A stretch of 64,000 nt of DNA, taken from Hofstenia miamia. Its lineage: Eukaryota > Xenacoelomorpha > Acoela > Hofsteniidae. The notes beneath the pieces are model-generated. The model was given only the letters and a program-made list of their open reading frames with translations. It had not been told where the DNA came from and ran no database searches. The translations under genes were made by a program, and so were the position numbers. Of the stretch, positions 1-12,062 are shown one piece after another (position 1 is the stretch's first letter; every line of letters begins with the position of its first letter). Location of the stretch: NCBI GenBank assembly GCA_900660155.1, contig CABFPE010000180.1, positions 683,776-747,775 on the forward strand, given 5' to 3'.

Positions 1-231
1 TATAGACCTAAGCCCTAACGGTTTTGTAAACCTAAACCCTATAACCTAAACCTAAAACCTAAATTTTACAATATTTTATAGACCTAAACCCTAACCCAAG
101 TCACAACGTAAGGTTTCGTAAACCTAAACCCTATAACCTAAACCTAAAACCTAAATTTTACAATATTTTATAGACCTAAACCCTAACCCAAGTCACAACA
201 TAAGATGACGTAAACCCTTAGCATGTTATTT
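1..231. repeat. Tandem satellite of telomere-like CCTAAA/CCCTAA units
   Basis: About two and a half copies of a ~93 bp unit. Each begins TATAGACCTAA(A)CCCTAAC and ends in CCTAAATTTTACAATATTTTA. The units are made largely of degenerate CCCTAA/CCTAAA motifs, the C-strand of the animal TTAGGG telomere repeat. The motifs are diverged and mixed with unrelated sequence, so this is an interstitial or subtelomeric satellite and not a working telomere. The array is cut by the window edge. Confidence 0.8.
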
Positions 232-289
232 TAAAAATCAGAATCCCCTGATCTGCAATAACGCTATATTTCTACATCCTTCTAATATT

Positions 290-1612
290 TCTTGTGGAAT
301 ATTACCAAAATATTTTGATATCGTCCCTAAAGATATTGTTTAATAATCAAATAGAAAGCGTTCCTTCTTCCCTATCTGTTTTTCCTATTTCTTTTCAATT
401 TGATCACTTGACATCAAAGTATAAAAATGTTTCATTTACGGCAATTATTTATCAGTTTATTGATTCGAAATTTTTACTTTGCACTGGAACTATTGCAGTT
501 GATTCCTATAATCAAGATACAAAGCATGCTGCTAATATTCTGAGAAAATTGCAAGAAAAAATGCTACCAATCTATGATATTAATCAAAGTAATTCAGGCA
601 TTACCAAGATAATTTGTATAGCCGACAGTGACATAAATTGGTGTCAGCTGTTTGATCCCTGGTTTCAACTCAGTTTGATAGTTTATCTTGCATTGCACAT
701 GATATCAATACAGTCGTGTGTAATGCTATTTGCAAATATACAAATTCTGATATTAATAACTGTACTACGTCTGCAAAAACAATTGTCGCATATTTCAGAA
801 GTTCTACCTTAAACAGCAAGCTACCTACGAAATTAGTAAGGAAATTGCAACCAGATGGAATAGTTATTACTACATGCTTCAATCTATATACAAAAATTTG
901 TCAACAGTGAATGCAAAAAGTGGCACATTTGGAACAACTTCAATATTTTAAGCCGGGATTAATTAAATCCTTATTGTCAATTTTAGAACGTTTTGTGGAA
1001 GCCACTCTAATTGCTAGCTATGAAAATAGTCCTACTATTTCTAAGTGTTATCCAGTTCTATTGAAACTACAAAAAATCTTAGAATTGCTAAATAATGATT
1101 ATGGTTGTAACAGTCTGAGGAGACGGTATCAAAGAAAAATGTTTAAGAAAATTGTTATCCTACCACTATATTGCTACATTACTTGATCCACGGTACTTAA
1201 AAATGTTACTGGGAAAACTTAAGATATAGCATAAAAATACAAAAGGGAACATTTGAAGTAATTAAACTCTGAACCTGGAATGGCAGTTGAAAAATATTAT
1301 GAAGCGTCAAATGGAAATTCAAATCGAGGCTTCTTAGATGATTCGGATAATGATTGTGAACTTATTGACGAACATGACGCTACACATCTTTAATAAACTT
1401 ATCTGCAATAGATAAATCTAATTTTGATTTATTAGAATTTTGGAAGAATAGCTCTTTTAATTACATAAAACTGATTGCACGTTGTTATCACGGAATTTCT
1501 GCGACAGAATCAAAGTGTGAACGCACCTTCAGCATTATGGATGCAACAATATCAAAAAAAGAAATAGATTGTCAGCTGAGCATGCTAATGAACTAATAGT
1601 GATCTGAACATG
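290..1612 (+). pseudogene. hAT transposase relic
   Basis: Decayed hAT-superfamily transposase lying in several frames. The fragment at 294-812 contains FTAIIYQFIDSKFLLC, which fits the start of the RNase H-like core (usually a 'FIDS.F.L' block). The segment 911-1200 ends in the usual 'LDPRYLK' block, read here across a frame change near 1180. The best landmark is the C-terminal dimerisation domain at about 1435-1590, with FWKNSSFNYIKLIARCYHGI followed by the SERTFS-like ESKCERTFSIMD. There are several frameshifts and stops, so no functional product is expected. A GC-rich patch at 1770-1840 containing CAGGGCGGGCACGGGCGG resembles a hAT terminal repeat but has no partner that I can see. Family assignment is from motif order; the subfamily is not determined. 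Confidence 0.75.
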
Positions 1613-1890
1613 CAAAAGGCAAAAGCTTATTTGGAGGATTTTTTTATACTTCTCATTTAGAGGATCTTTATATACATTTGAATTAGAGAGTTTTTGTACT
1701 TTTGATTCAGAGGATTTTTGTTACATTTTTCTATAAATTTTAGTCCTTTGGATAGCTTGTTTGTATCAGGCACACACAGGGCGGGCACGGGCGGCTCATT
1801 GTTCATACCAGGTGGGTGGGGTATGCCCGCAAAACACTACTAAGCATGTCCCACTAAAAACTTGAATAATCATAAAAGTAAAATTTCATA
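1613..1890. other. Non-coding, AT-rich with one GC-rich patch
   Basis: No gene seen. A short imperfect repeat of the phrase GAGGATTTTT(G/A)TA occurs at 1630-1720, and the CAGGGCGGGCACGGG patch at about 1778 stands out from the AT-rich surroundings; it may be the end of the neighbouring hAT element. Confidence 0.4.
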
Positions 1891-1899
1891 TTCCATTTG

Positions 1900-2440
1900 A
1901 TATTTTTTCCTCATCAAACTCTGGAACAATATTAACAGACGTATGCCATATGATGTAGTATAATTTCCTTCTTTTCATAGTAATTTAATAAATAAACAAA
2001 TTCTACAGTAGGACAGTAGAATTTCAAAAAGATTTCTTGAAAAATTTATTTATAAATTCTGCAACAGAAATCTGGAACAATATTCCAATTAAAGTGAAAC
2101 AACTGAGTGAAAAATGTAAATTTAAATTTGACATTAGTACATATCTGACTTCACATTATATTACAGAAATTGGTAAATCAGCATGGAAAGAATACACATA
2201 TCACAAAAAATGGCAGTGCTAACAATACTCTGATCAAAAAAATCTTAATCATATCTATTTTTTGTATCATATCTATTGTTTTGTATTTTGTTGTTCTATA
2301 CCTTGTCTTTTTGTTATTTCATTTTTTGTTTATTAATTTGTTAATGAGGCAATTATTGTAGTAGTATCACCAATGGTTGAATGTAATAGTTACAACTGCT
2401 ACACTAATAATTCTTCTTCTTCTTCTTCTTCTTCTTTTCT
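1900..2440 (+). mobile_element. 3' end of a CR1/L2-like LINE
   Basis: A 5'-truncated non-LTR retrotransposon. The frame 2037-2222 contains FINSATEIWNNIPIKVKQL, the signature found at the extreme C-terminus of CR1/L2/Jockey-type reverse transcriptases ('F.....+WN.LP..+'). The same signature is in the larger LINE at the right edge of this window (63700-63790). The piece ends in a (TTC)n microsatellite at about 2406-2436, as is usual for CR1-like 3' ends. It is a dead-on-arrival copy: no RT palm motifs are present. Confidence 0.65.
2404..2437. repeat. (TTC)n microsatellite, LINE 3' tail
   Basis: About nine TTC/CTT units directly after the LINE 3' region; best read as the element's tail repeat. 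Confidence 0.8.
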
Positions 2441-2744
2441 ACAAATTTTTTACTTTTATGAAAAATTATGATATATTTGCAAAAATCTTCAGTTATTTTT
2501 GTGAAAAAAACTGAAATTTCACATATAGCAAGCTAGTTTGAAAAAATATATATCTTCAAATTGTTTCAGTGGAATGTTTTGCAATTTTGTTACCATTATT
2601 TTAGAATACAGCATTAGTCGTGAAGTACAAATCAATATGTCAGGATAGGTACTTTGTAAAAACGCATCTGCGTTGGTATAAGTCATGAGGGTTGCTCCCT
2701 CACTCAAAAAATTGCAGAAATAAATATGCAAGTTTGTCAATATA

Positions 2745-2867
2745 ATAATTATAACCTTAATCCTAACCCCTTCAACCTTAACATTAACCCAAACCATAAC
2801 CCTAAACCTAAACTAAGCCAACTCACACCTTAGTCCTAACCCTAACCCAAACCATACCCCAAACAAA
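2745..2867. repeat. Degenerate CCCTAA-strand telomeric array
   Basis: Runs of CCTAACCC, AACCCAAACC and CCTAAACC without a fixed unit. It carries the C-rich strand and is opposed by the G-rich array at 3160-3345, so the two form an inverted pair about 300 bp apart. Confidence 0.75.
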
Positions 2868-3159
2868 ATGTAGAAGGGCTATAAATTTATTATTTAAATA
2901 TGAATTATGAAATAAATATAACATGCTACTATTAATAGGCTAATTAGTGTTTCAATCACGCAGCTTTTGTTTGTTTACAAATTAATTATAGGATTTGGCA
3001 ATGTTTATTCAATCAACACAGCGACTTTTCCCTCAATATTTTCACTTAGTTACTTTGTTTCAAAGCCTTTTTTAAAAGGCTTTGCTTTTTTACATAACTT
3101 AACACGAATATGTTGTCATTGAGTGAGCTTTATCATGGTGAATAACATAGTATAATGTT
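2868..3159. other. Spacer between the inverted telomeric arrays, with a small hairpin
   Basis: No gene seen. A near-perfect hairpin CAAAGCC..TTTTTTAAA..GGCTTTG lies at about 3061-3084. Confidence 0.5.
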
Positions 3160-3345
3160 AGGTTTGTGGTTTGGTTTAAGATTAGAGTTAGTGTAAAACT
3201 TAGTTTAAAGTTGGAGTTGTGTTTAGGGTTATATTTTGGGTTAGGGTTAATATTAGGGTTAGGGATATGGCTAGAGTTAGATTTAGAGTTAAGGTTAGGG
3301 TGTAGGATATGGTTTGGGTTAGAGTTAGGGTTAAGGTTATAATCA
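3160..3345. repeat. Degenerate TTAGGG-strand telomeric array
   Basis: Many TTAGGG, TTAGGGTTA and GGGTTAGGG motifs with point differences (TTAGAG, TTAAGG). Orientation is opposite to the array at 2745-2867. An interstitial relic is likelier than a telomere because unrelated DNA continues on both sides. Confidence 0.8.
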
Positions 3346-3904
3346 TTGTTAATAAATTAGCTTAATTTTTCAAAAAAATGAGTAGAGGGAGGAGAAATAT
3401 AACACAAAAGTACCGAATTTTATATTGCTTTGCAATTAGTAGACTATGTTACCACCCAATATTTCGCAGTTAAAAGAATAATTCCACTAAAAATTAAGAA
3501 ACAGATTGGTGTTATATGGTAACGGAATTTCAATTGTTCATTAGGTCCTATAGCCCAACATATGTTCTATATATTCAATTATATAACAAGTTTGACTAAT
3601 TGGAAAATCAGGATTAAGCTTCTGTAAACTTCTAAATGATTATACTTCAAAATTTATGCTTACATAAACAAATTCAATCAATATTTAAAGATAAAAGTAA
3701 AGGCTTCCTTTAATTTACTGTTGAATTTTTAAATATTCTACCATGTTAGGTATTTGAAAAGAGCATGTAATAAGTCAAAATTTAAAAAATGACAAATTAA
3801 AACGATGATTTTAAGTTATGTATGTGTATGCGACATTTTACTACACTTATAATAACCTAGAATTTCACGCTAAATGGCGCATGTTAAAATGTGTGTATAA
3901 TGTG
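3346..3904. other. Non-coding AT-rich DNA
   Basis: No gene, repeat or RNA recognised. Confidence 0.5.
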
Positions 3905-4184
3905 TATCATGACTTGTGCTGACATTAAATTTTTGTAAGAAACTTAAGAGTAGTATAATAAGGCAAGCCCGTGTCACTTTTTTCTAAGGTTGAGAGGGTT
4001 TGCCTTTGACCTGAGACGCCATGGATATTGGCGGGGGTGTTTTACTGACGTCATGCATGTACTTTTACTATTTTTTGTGTTATTTATATGCAATTTTGCA
4101 CACATTACCTTATATTTTTTTAGTTTTACTCTCCCACATAATTACATGTATTACTTTCCCGCAAAGTCAGCACAAGTTATGAAT
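3905..4184. repeat. Possible small MITE beside the Polinton end
   Basis: ATGACTTGTGCTGAC at 3908-3922 is matched in inverse at about 4165-4180 (GTCAGCACAAGTTAT), bracketing ~250 bp that is more GC-rich than its surroundings. The right arm stops a few bases before the Polinton inverted repeat begins. No target duplication was identified. Confidence 0.4.
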
Positions 4185-4189
4185 TGTGC

Positions 4190-4886
4190 GAACACACATG
4201 TGTGTTTTAATATACAATATTATTATATATTAGTTTTTACCCAGCAATCTTCTTCTCTCTCCATTTCTTTTTGGTGTACATGGATTTTTCATGGCTGTAC
4301 ACATTGTAGACTGTTGACTTTGTACACAATTTTTTGGGTTGTATAGGATGTACATGGGTGTATACATTACATGGGTTTTCTGACTTTCACTGCTTTGTCA
4401 ACTTTGCATGCTTTTTCACTTTATTTTGGTTTATGACTTTGCATGGGTGTATACATTACATGGGGTTTCTGCATTTGTAACTTTAATGTGTAAATATGAT
4501 GACACATTTGTTATTCATAGTTGATGATGATTTTTCCATTGATAGATATGATTTCCAATTGTTAAATTTGTAAACTCTGTGATGTGTTCACCATTTTAAA
4601 CATACAAATGTTTGTAAATAGTGTATTATTCACATTCAAAAAATACACTTATGTGTTATTTAAGAGTTAGAAAAATACAAGTAATATTTTACATGGTGAA
4701 AACAATGTCTATAAATTCACATTGTTAGTTAAAAATAAGAAATTAATCAAAATAATTCCATTTACCCAATTGCAGGGTTAAACAAAAGCAATTAAAATAA
4801 TTTGAATTCTAATATTCAACATTTGTAATTTAGTTGTTAGTTAAAAATTATTATGTATAAATAATTCCATTCAGTCAATTACAAGT
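4190..4886 (+). repeat. Polinton left terminal inverted repeat
   Basis: Matches the reverse complement of 12275-12920 over its whole length, from the ACACACATGT end through ATTCCATTCAGTCAATTACA at the inner edge, with scattered differences and a few indels. It contains a short internal direct repeat, GGGTGTATACATTACATGGG, at about 4353 and 4445. Confidence 0.85.
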
Positions 4887-6120
4887 TTAAGAAGTTAAGC
4901 AAAATGAAATTGAATCAAATACTTGATAAAATAATATATTGCCTATAAACTTATTTAAAAGGGAAAACATGTTTGGTGAAAAGTGAAATATTACATTAGC
5001 ATATATAAGCAAATTAATCAATACCACACATAAAATTGTTTAAAAGTATATAACATACCCAGTTATTCTTTGTGAAGATCCATTTTGAAATCATTAGCCA
5101 AGTTTGCTCTGATGTTTTAGTAGCCTGAAAGCAATGAGTTGGTTAGTCATTGACTTTCCTACTCCAAAACCCATTTGCACATTCAATCTTTGGTGTATTA
5201 AGTGATAATTAGTTGATAATTTGCACTGGTTTTTTTATGATATTCAAACTCTCACCTTAATTCGCCACACCTCAAAAATTCTCTGTAGTGTACAATGGGT
5301 GACTCAACAATTATCTATAAGGAAGCATTAATTTAATTCCATCTGCTAAAAATAACACCTCTTTAATGCAATAATTGTAAAAACATTCACACTATCATGA
5401 AATAATAAAGTGGATACTTGGAATAATTCCTTTTTAATAATGGTGGGTAATAAAACACTTGAGAAAGCAAGATAAAAATTTACATGCTTAGAATAATTCC
5501 TTTTCACTAAATGGGAGTAATAAAACACTTGAGAAAGCAAGGTAAAAATATGAAAGTAGAGGAAGAAATGCAAATTATTTAAACTAAGTGTTTGGCTTTT
5601 AAAAAATATATTAGTTAATGTAAGATTTTACTATTATCCATTATAAAGGAAGCATGCCCATGTTTAATGTTGTTCCTTTGTAAAACAGTCAGATGTTTTT
5701 AATTTTCAGTAGTCCATCAAATTTGGGAAAAACAAGCTTACTTGGGAAATTAATTGATAAAAATTATTTTGATAGATATTCCAAGCAATTGTTTTTTATT
5801 GTCACTTCCAAAGTAAAATTTATAACAAATTTAAAATGAAAATGAAGCAATTGGAATTTTTCATGGAATTTTCAGAAAGTTTACTAAGTGAAAACAGTGT
5901 TCAAAACTGTTAATAATATTTGATAATGTGGGCAAAACTGTGCTACAATCAAAGGCATTTGCTAACCTTGTTATAGCAGGAAGACATTTAAATTGCAGGA
6001 TTGTGTTGATTACCCACTCAGTTTTTCAAAGTTTGTTCAAAGGGGCATTTCTCAAGTCTAATTCAGAAAAATGCTTCTGGAATATTTCTGTTTAAGTCAG
6101 TTCATGATAGAATTTTAGGA
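4887..6120. other. Polinton interior without recognisable gene
   Basis: AT-rich. Contains a tandem duplication of ~73 bp at about 5417-5550, built around GGAATAATTCCTTTT and AATAAAACACTTGAGAAAGC. No Polinton protein recognised. Confidence 0.5.
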
Positions 6121-6126
6121 ACCCAG

Positions 6127-7573
6127 ATGGGAATTATGAGTGAATTGTTGGCTACATATAAAAAGGCTGTTAGCAAACCATGCAGTTATTTGTTTATAAA
6201 TTTCACTCAGGACATTCCAAATGAATTATTTCTTTCAACAAACCTTGAAGGAATTGTTTTTAACATTCAACAGAGAATTTTCATGCTTGGTGATGAAAAG
6301 ACTACATTTCTAAAATGCCATCAGTACACAGAGACCAATTATTAAAACATTCAAAGTAAAAAAAAATTACAATTTTAAGAACAATAAATGGACTAGCATT
6401 TTTCAATTGTCTTTTACACATTATGATGAACAAGATATAGTATCTAAATGCATTAAAATCTCAAATCATTATAACAATGTCTGCAGTTGAAATAGTGCTT
6501 ATTTCTCTGGAAAATTACAGAAACAAACCCCCTTCATTCAAGATGATATAAAAGTAAAATGCAATGCTGTTCAAACACCCACTCAACAAGGACAATGTCA
6601 ACAAGATAGCACAACCAGTGATGAATTAAAAACTTTTTAAACAGTTCAAATACAAGTGCTCTCTTACATGATGATGCAATATATACAAGTGCTGGCTCAT
6701 TATTATTTACTGAATTCAAAAACGTTCTCCAAACACCAAAGAAAAGACTGAACCAATGTGTGCATACCATTTTAAAGAACATTGATACAATCCTTGCTCA
6801 TCTGGTTAAAAATAACTGTGTTTATGAGTCTACAAATATAAAGGAACTTATGATTTGGAATTAATTGTAATGGATAAGCACTTGCATCAGTTGTACATAT
6901 CAATAAAATCATCTGCTTGTTTTGAGGGTGCTCATGAGCTGTATCACAAAGCTAAATTGAAATTCCCAAAAATAACTCTAGAAAATGTACAAAATTTCCT
7001 TGCTACAAATGATACTTACACTATACACAAGTCAGCTGTGAGAAAATTCCCACGTCAGCATGTTATTGCATTTGACATTGATGAAATATGGACTATGGAT
7101 TTGGCAGTTGTTGAAAGTCTAACATCATACAATAGAGGGCTAAAGTGCTTACTTGTTTGTTATCATATTTAGTCAAAAAAAATATGTGTACAACCATTGT
7201 ATAATAAAACTGCTAGTCATGTGCTGTCTGCTTTTAAAAAATTGGATAACTGGCTTAATGTGACAAAGATTTGGGCTGATAGGGGAACAGAATTTAAAGG
7301 AGTTTTTAACAATTTTTGCAATAGAAATAATATAAAAGTGTATAGCACAAATTCTAACATGAAAGCAGTGTGTGAGAAAGAGTGATAAGGAGTTTGAAAG
7401 AAATTCTATTCAAGTATTTAGAATTTAGCAGGGGTTTTAAATATATAGATAAACTTCAACAAATTGTTGGTGTCCCAAATTCCAGAGTAAATTGTACTAC
7501 AAATTCTGTAAGTAAAAAACATGTGCCATACTTGGTTGGAAAACTAATCACTGTTAGTAATAAGCATTACTGA
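6127..7573 (+). pseudogene. Polinton integrase region (fossil)
   Basis: Part of the Polinton. The segment from about 6855 to 7573 matches retroviral-type integrases of Polintons: a zinc-binding-like N-terminal block ('SACFEGAHELYHKAK'), then 'TYTIHKSAVRKFPRQHVIA', then the catalytic-core phrases 'WTMDL' and 'DRGTEF'. Short upstream stretches (6127-6345, 6500-6850) look like other remnants of the same element but are not assignable. The gene is broken and is described only as a fossil part. Confidence 0.75.
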
Positions 7574-7699
7574 CCATTTATTAATGATTTTTTGTATGAT
7601 AATAGTCTTAATAAGATTATCTAAATTTTCAACTTGATAAAAACACATGTACAATTTAATAAAATATGTAGACATTACATTGCAAGTTCACTTGGTTGA

Positions 7700-8443
7700 T
7701 AACAAACTCATATACAGTGGTATATATAATGGTTATTGTAACATTAAAATCTGAAAAATGTTGGAAGGTTGGGGTATGTCATCCTGATGGATTGAATGAA
7801 TTTATAATGTATTTAGACAAACTGATATATAATGCCTGTGAGGTTGCACTAATTGATTTTGGATACTTTGCAAAATTTCTTAATCTTAAACACCAAATGT
7901 GGACTTTAAAGGATAAAGATGGAAACATAACCTGATTGGAAATTTATTCAGAGCATAAACAGCTTTCATGAACTCTATGAATATATAAATTACACAATAG
8001 ACCCCTATGGTATTTCATTAAAATTTAGAATGTTTTGCAATTTATTAATAGTGAAGAATGATTCAAAATATGAAATAGACTTGGCCCAAGCTGGAAATCT
8101 ACTAGGTTTTTACAAAAAGATATATTGAAAAATGGTAACAACCACTAATTTCAACTGTGATATTTTTGGCAGAAATCATATTTTAATGATACACATAGAC
8201 ATTGTAGAACCTCAACATGTTGGTAGTACTTGTTTGCCTGTGTTTGATAAATGTTCCCTATTGCTAACACATAAAGAAAAAAATAATACAATCCATATCA
8301 TACACCACAAAAAACAAAATCTGATGTATAAACCATTTTTAAAATCATATATTGATAGAATAACAATGAAATTTTGTACTGAGCAAGGTTATCCAGTGAG
8401 ATTCACTGGTATAGAGTCATTTTATATCACACATCATATTTGA
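7700..8443 (+). pseudogene. Polinton minor-capsid-like gene, copy 1 (fossil)
   Basis: Shows the phrases CHPDGLNEFIMYLDKLI near its start and DIVEPQHVGST near its end, the latter typical of the penton/minor-capsid-like protein of Polintons. It is broken. A second related copy follows directly at 8749-9480. Confidence 0.6.
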
Positions 8444-8748
8444 ACAAATGGGAAAAAACAGGAAAAAGCTAGTGGCATTGTCAATTGGAAATTAATCATA
8501 ACGCCTTAAATTGATGTAATTTGTGAATAGTGCATAATAAATTGATTGTTCATTTTTTTATTTCACTAGCAAAAAGAATACATTTGTGTTTAGCAACTTG
8601 ACAGTGATTTCTTGTGTGAGATAATATAATTATTGATTTATAAGGATATTTACAAATAGTTTTCACTTTTACTTAATAAATACACATGCTTTAAAATGAA
8701 GGGTTCACTTGATTGAAAGGAAATGTATAGATTGACAGACAAGTAATG

Positions 8749-9480
8749 GTTCTTGTAACCCTAGTATCTGACAGATGTGGAGAAGATGGAGTATGCCATC
8801 CAGTGGGATTGAGTGAATTTACTAAATATTTGGACAAGCTGATTAATAATGCAAATGATATGGTGGTAATTGACATTGGTTACCCATCAAAATTTTTTAT
8901 CTTAAGACACAGTGGTAGGTCTTGAAGAAAAAAGATGGAACCAAAATTCTTTGTGGTTGTATTCCAAGCACATGCATAGCTTCTAGGATTTGTATAAAGA
9001 TATAAACTCTATTCTTAAACTAATGGTATTTCAATACAATTTAAATTGGTTGGTAGATGCTTACAAGCAACAAACAAGTTGGAATATGAAGTGGATTTAG
9101 ACCAGGCTGGCAAAATCCTAGGATCTTATGAAAAAATTTATCCAAATACAATAACTGATGCAAGCTATGAACATGAAATATATGGTGGAAATCATGTTTT
9201 CATGGTACAAACCAATATTGTAGAACCTCAATTTGTTGGTAGCACTTGATTACCCCTATTGGATGAATCCCTTTTACTGTTAACACAATTTGCCAAACCA
9301 AGTACCATCCCAATAATACATAATGAAAAGTGAAATTCAATGTATATACCAGTGTCACATTCATATATCAATAGAATAAACACAAAGTTTTATAGTGAGG
9401 AAGGCTGAATAAAGGAATTCACCAGGTCTGGAAGACTGTTTATCAAGCTGGATATTCACACAGAATGAAGAAATCAAAAT
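8749..9480 (+). pseudogene. Polinton minor-capsid-like gene, copy 2 (fossil)
   Basis: Clearly related to copy 1: CHPVGLSEFTKYLDKLI against CHPDGLNEFIMYLDKLI, and NIVEPQFVGST against DIVEPQHVGST, in the same order. Tandem duplication of one capsid-type gene inside the element is the simplest reading. Broken. Confidence 0.6.
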
Positions 9481-10358
9481 TATTTCATTTGATGTTTGCA
9501 GCATTTGTGTAAACTATAAATTTATAATGATACATTTGTGTTATTAATTAAATAAATCTAACAATATTATATTTTCCAAGTTGTAAAATGCATGCATTAT
9601 TTAATTTTTACAGAGATTGACTCAAAGATGGTTGAATTTCTCCAGTGCAGGGGTAAGTTATTTTTACATTAAAATAATACAATTGATTTCTTGTACATGT
9701 TTAATATCAATAAAAATTTTTCCTGAGTTTGCTCAGGAAAATACAACATCTATTATTGCTATATTGTGTAAATATAATAAATTACAAATGAAAAACATTA
9801 CCAAAAAACTGTAAAAGAAGCTCTCCATTTTCTTCCAACTCCATCACATTGGTTAACTTATTTGGTGCTGGGAGAGAGAGAACATGTATTTTAACACTAC
9901 AAAGTTTCAATAATACAATTGTGCTTTACATATTTTACAACTAAGTTTATTTTCATCAAATGTCATAGAACTAATCTCCAAATAAAATTTAAAAAAATTG
10001 AGTTTATAAAATGACATTGTTTGCTTAAAGAAGAAATTTACCAAAAATATTATAACAAAACAATTGAAAATATAAATTATTTTTAGAAATTAATGTGTTG
10101 TTTTCAAAAAGTTTATATCACTCCACCATTTCCTTTGTTCTAATTTTCACATCATGCAGCTTAATAAAATATGTTTTGATTTTAAATACAGAATGTAAGA
10201 TGAATGATATGGGCTCATGTTAAAAAGACTTTTCATTTTAATATAAAATTCAATGAGTAACCAACTTAATGCTTTTGAAGCTACTTTAACAACATCAGAG
10301 TGAACTTGACTAACAACTGCATCTCCACAAAGAATGACCAGGTATGTTATATTCTTTT
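9481..10358. other. Polinton interior, nothing recognised
   Basis: AT-rich and without a supportable gene on either strand. Confidence 0.45.
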
Positions 10359-10406
10359 AAACAATTTTATATGTGGTATTGTTTTATGTGTCTGTATACA
10401 TTTTTT

Positions 10407-12062
10407 GGTGATATATCAGAATTGACAGCTCTGATTTTTTCAATTTTTTTACATCACTAGATGCAGTTTTTTATGCTGATTTCAAATCTGAAAAATATTT
10501 TCCAAACTATTTATTATTTAAAAAGTTGTTAAATTTTTAAATATAGCCTGTCCCTTAATGTTTCTATAGCATTTAATAAAAGATGGATGTGTTAGAATTA
10601 GAAAATTCATATTAAATCATGGTTTTTTAATGCATTGCAAACAGTAATGTTAAATGATTGATAGGAAATAATTGAAAAAATATTAAATAGACAATTAAAT
10701 AATTTTACATATGAATTTATAATTGTTTTAATTAAATGGGTGGCTCTAAAAAGAGAAGATTAAATTGAGGATATTTCTGAAAAGAGCTGATTTAAAAGCA
10801 GCATTGCAATTGATAAACCAAGCTGGTATGCTGAAGGAAGTTGACCAAGGCATCCATTCCAGGCAATGCAAATAGTTCCTGCCACATGAACTCATCCAGA
10901 TGTGATACCAACATATGCAAATGAGTTCTATTCATCACCTTCATCCTCTTCTTTGCACAAGATCACATGGATTCAATATGATTGGTGGTTACATTGGTGA
11001 CAGGATCAACAAAATTTTGAGAATTATGTACAGTGCTGTGCTTGTAGACATGGGGAAATGGTGGATGACCAGCAATATAGTTGTAGGCAGGCCATTTTTC
11101 ACTCCAAATGTGCATACCAGAAAGAATCTTCTGCTGAGTGATGGGAATGAGAGTTTGATGATCCTGAGCATTGACAAAGCAAAGAAATGAATAATGATTG
11201 TGACAGTCATAAATACCAAATACCCATCTCTCTCTAATCAGTCTGCCATGGTTGTACTTTCATCATGCAACAATGCTCTCATCAATCTGTGCAACAAGAT
11301 CAATACCACCATACATCTGTGGAGAAATGTCTCCATGGTGTAGTGCCATAGAGCAAACATCTCAGCAGTAGCAGTACCAATCTACAGCAGTGTTGGGCTG
11401 ATACCCAATATATCTGCAGTTCTGATGATGGGAACTTCCAAAATGAAGTACCAAATGATGGCCAAAAATACATGGAGCTCCAGCTTGGACCTAGAAAACA
11501 AAGTCACAACACGTGAAGAGCAAGTTCTCTTACATCAAGTACACTGCAAAACATATCCATAACTTTATGAGCTGAATTGACAAGATTCATCAACCTCTAA
11601 AAAACACCACAGCAACAATGAGAGACCAAAAGATTTTCTCACTTGCAAAAAACAACTGCAGCATCATTGCTGCTCAAAAGGCTTACTATCCTCCAGTGAG
11701 ACATAACAGAAAATGATAATTTTTATGGCAAACATCTGGAACTGAGCAAATTATTTGGAAGCAGCTAATCAGAATTGTTACAATTAGCAACTGTTTGCAA
11801 ACAACTAATCAGAATGATTTCATTAACCAGCTGTTTGCAAACAATTAATCTGATTATTTGAATTTGAATTCTAGCACCAACATCTTTTAATAATCATTAT
11901 AAAAACATGAAGGGACACGCTATATTTAAAAAATTAATAACTTTTAAATAATTAACCATTTGGAAAAAGGTTTTCAGATTTAAGATCAGCACAAAAAACT
12001 GCATCTAGTGACGTAAAAATCATTGAAAAAATCAGCATCATATATTAAGATATATCACAAAT
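10407..12062 (-). mobile_element. Merlin DNA transposon nested in the Polinton
   Basis: Inverted repeats of ~180 bp (10407-10585 and 11881-12062) flank a Merlin/IS1016-type transposase on the minus strand. Both arms contain ATGCAGTTTTTT(A/G)TGCTGAT and TTTTTAAATATAGC. A diverged ~43 bp direct repeat lies just outside the arms (10359-10401 and 12105-12147). A subterminal tract at 11740-11860 repeats (A/C)AACTAATCAGAAT and GTTTGCAAACAA. The element lies wholly inside the Polinton. Confidence 0.75.
10800..11470 (-). pseudogene. Merlin (IS1016/ISXO2-like) transposase
   Basis: Reading the minus strand from about 11470 down: a helix-turn-helix-like NTAVDWYCYC segment, then the first catalytic block IDLVAQIDESIVA, then HGRLIRERWVFGIYDCHNHY, which is characteristic of the ISXO2/Merlin DDE domain. 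The second catalytic block should read about 'IWSDEWPAY' but here is IWSEKWPAYNYI, so the second Asp is replaced. The third block NHIESM keeps the Glu but is followed at once by a TGA where Trp is normal. An open C-terminal stretch continues to about 10840. There is also disruption just after the first block. The transposase is therefore inactive. The 10989-11219 minus-strand frame is a shadow of this one. Confidence 0.75.

Noticed and set aside
1-231. A true chromosome end
   Set aside because: The CCCTAA motifs are degenerate, arranged in a 93-bp unit with unrelated sequence, and unique DNA follows; a satellite relic fits better.
3990-4346. 118-codon open frame
   Set aside because: It crosses from flanking DNA into the Polinton terminal repeat and has no family signature; an accidental frame.
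10989-11219. 76-codon minus-strand frame
   Set aside because: Shadow of the Merlin transposase, whose true frame (IYDCHNHYSFLC...) runs through the same DNA.
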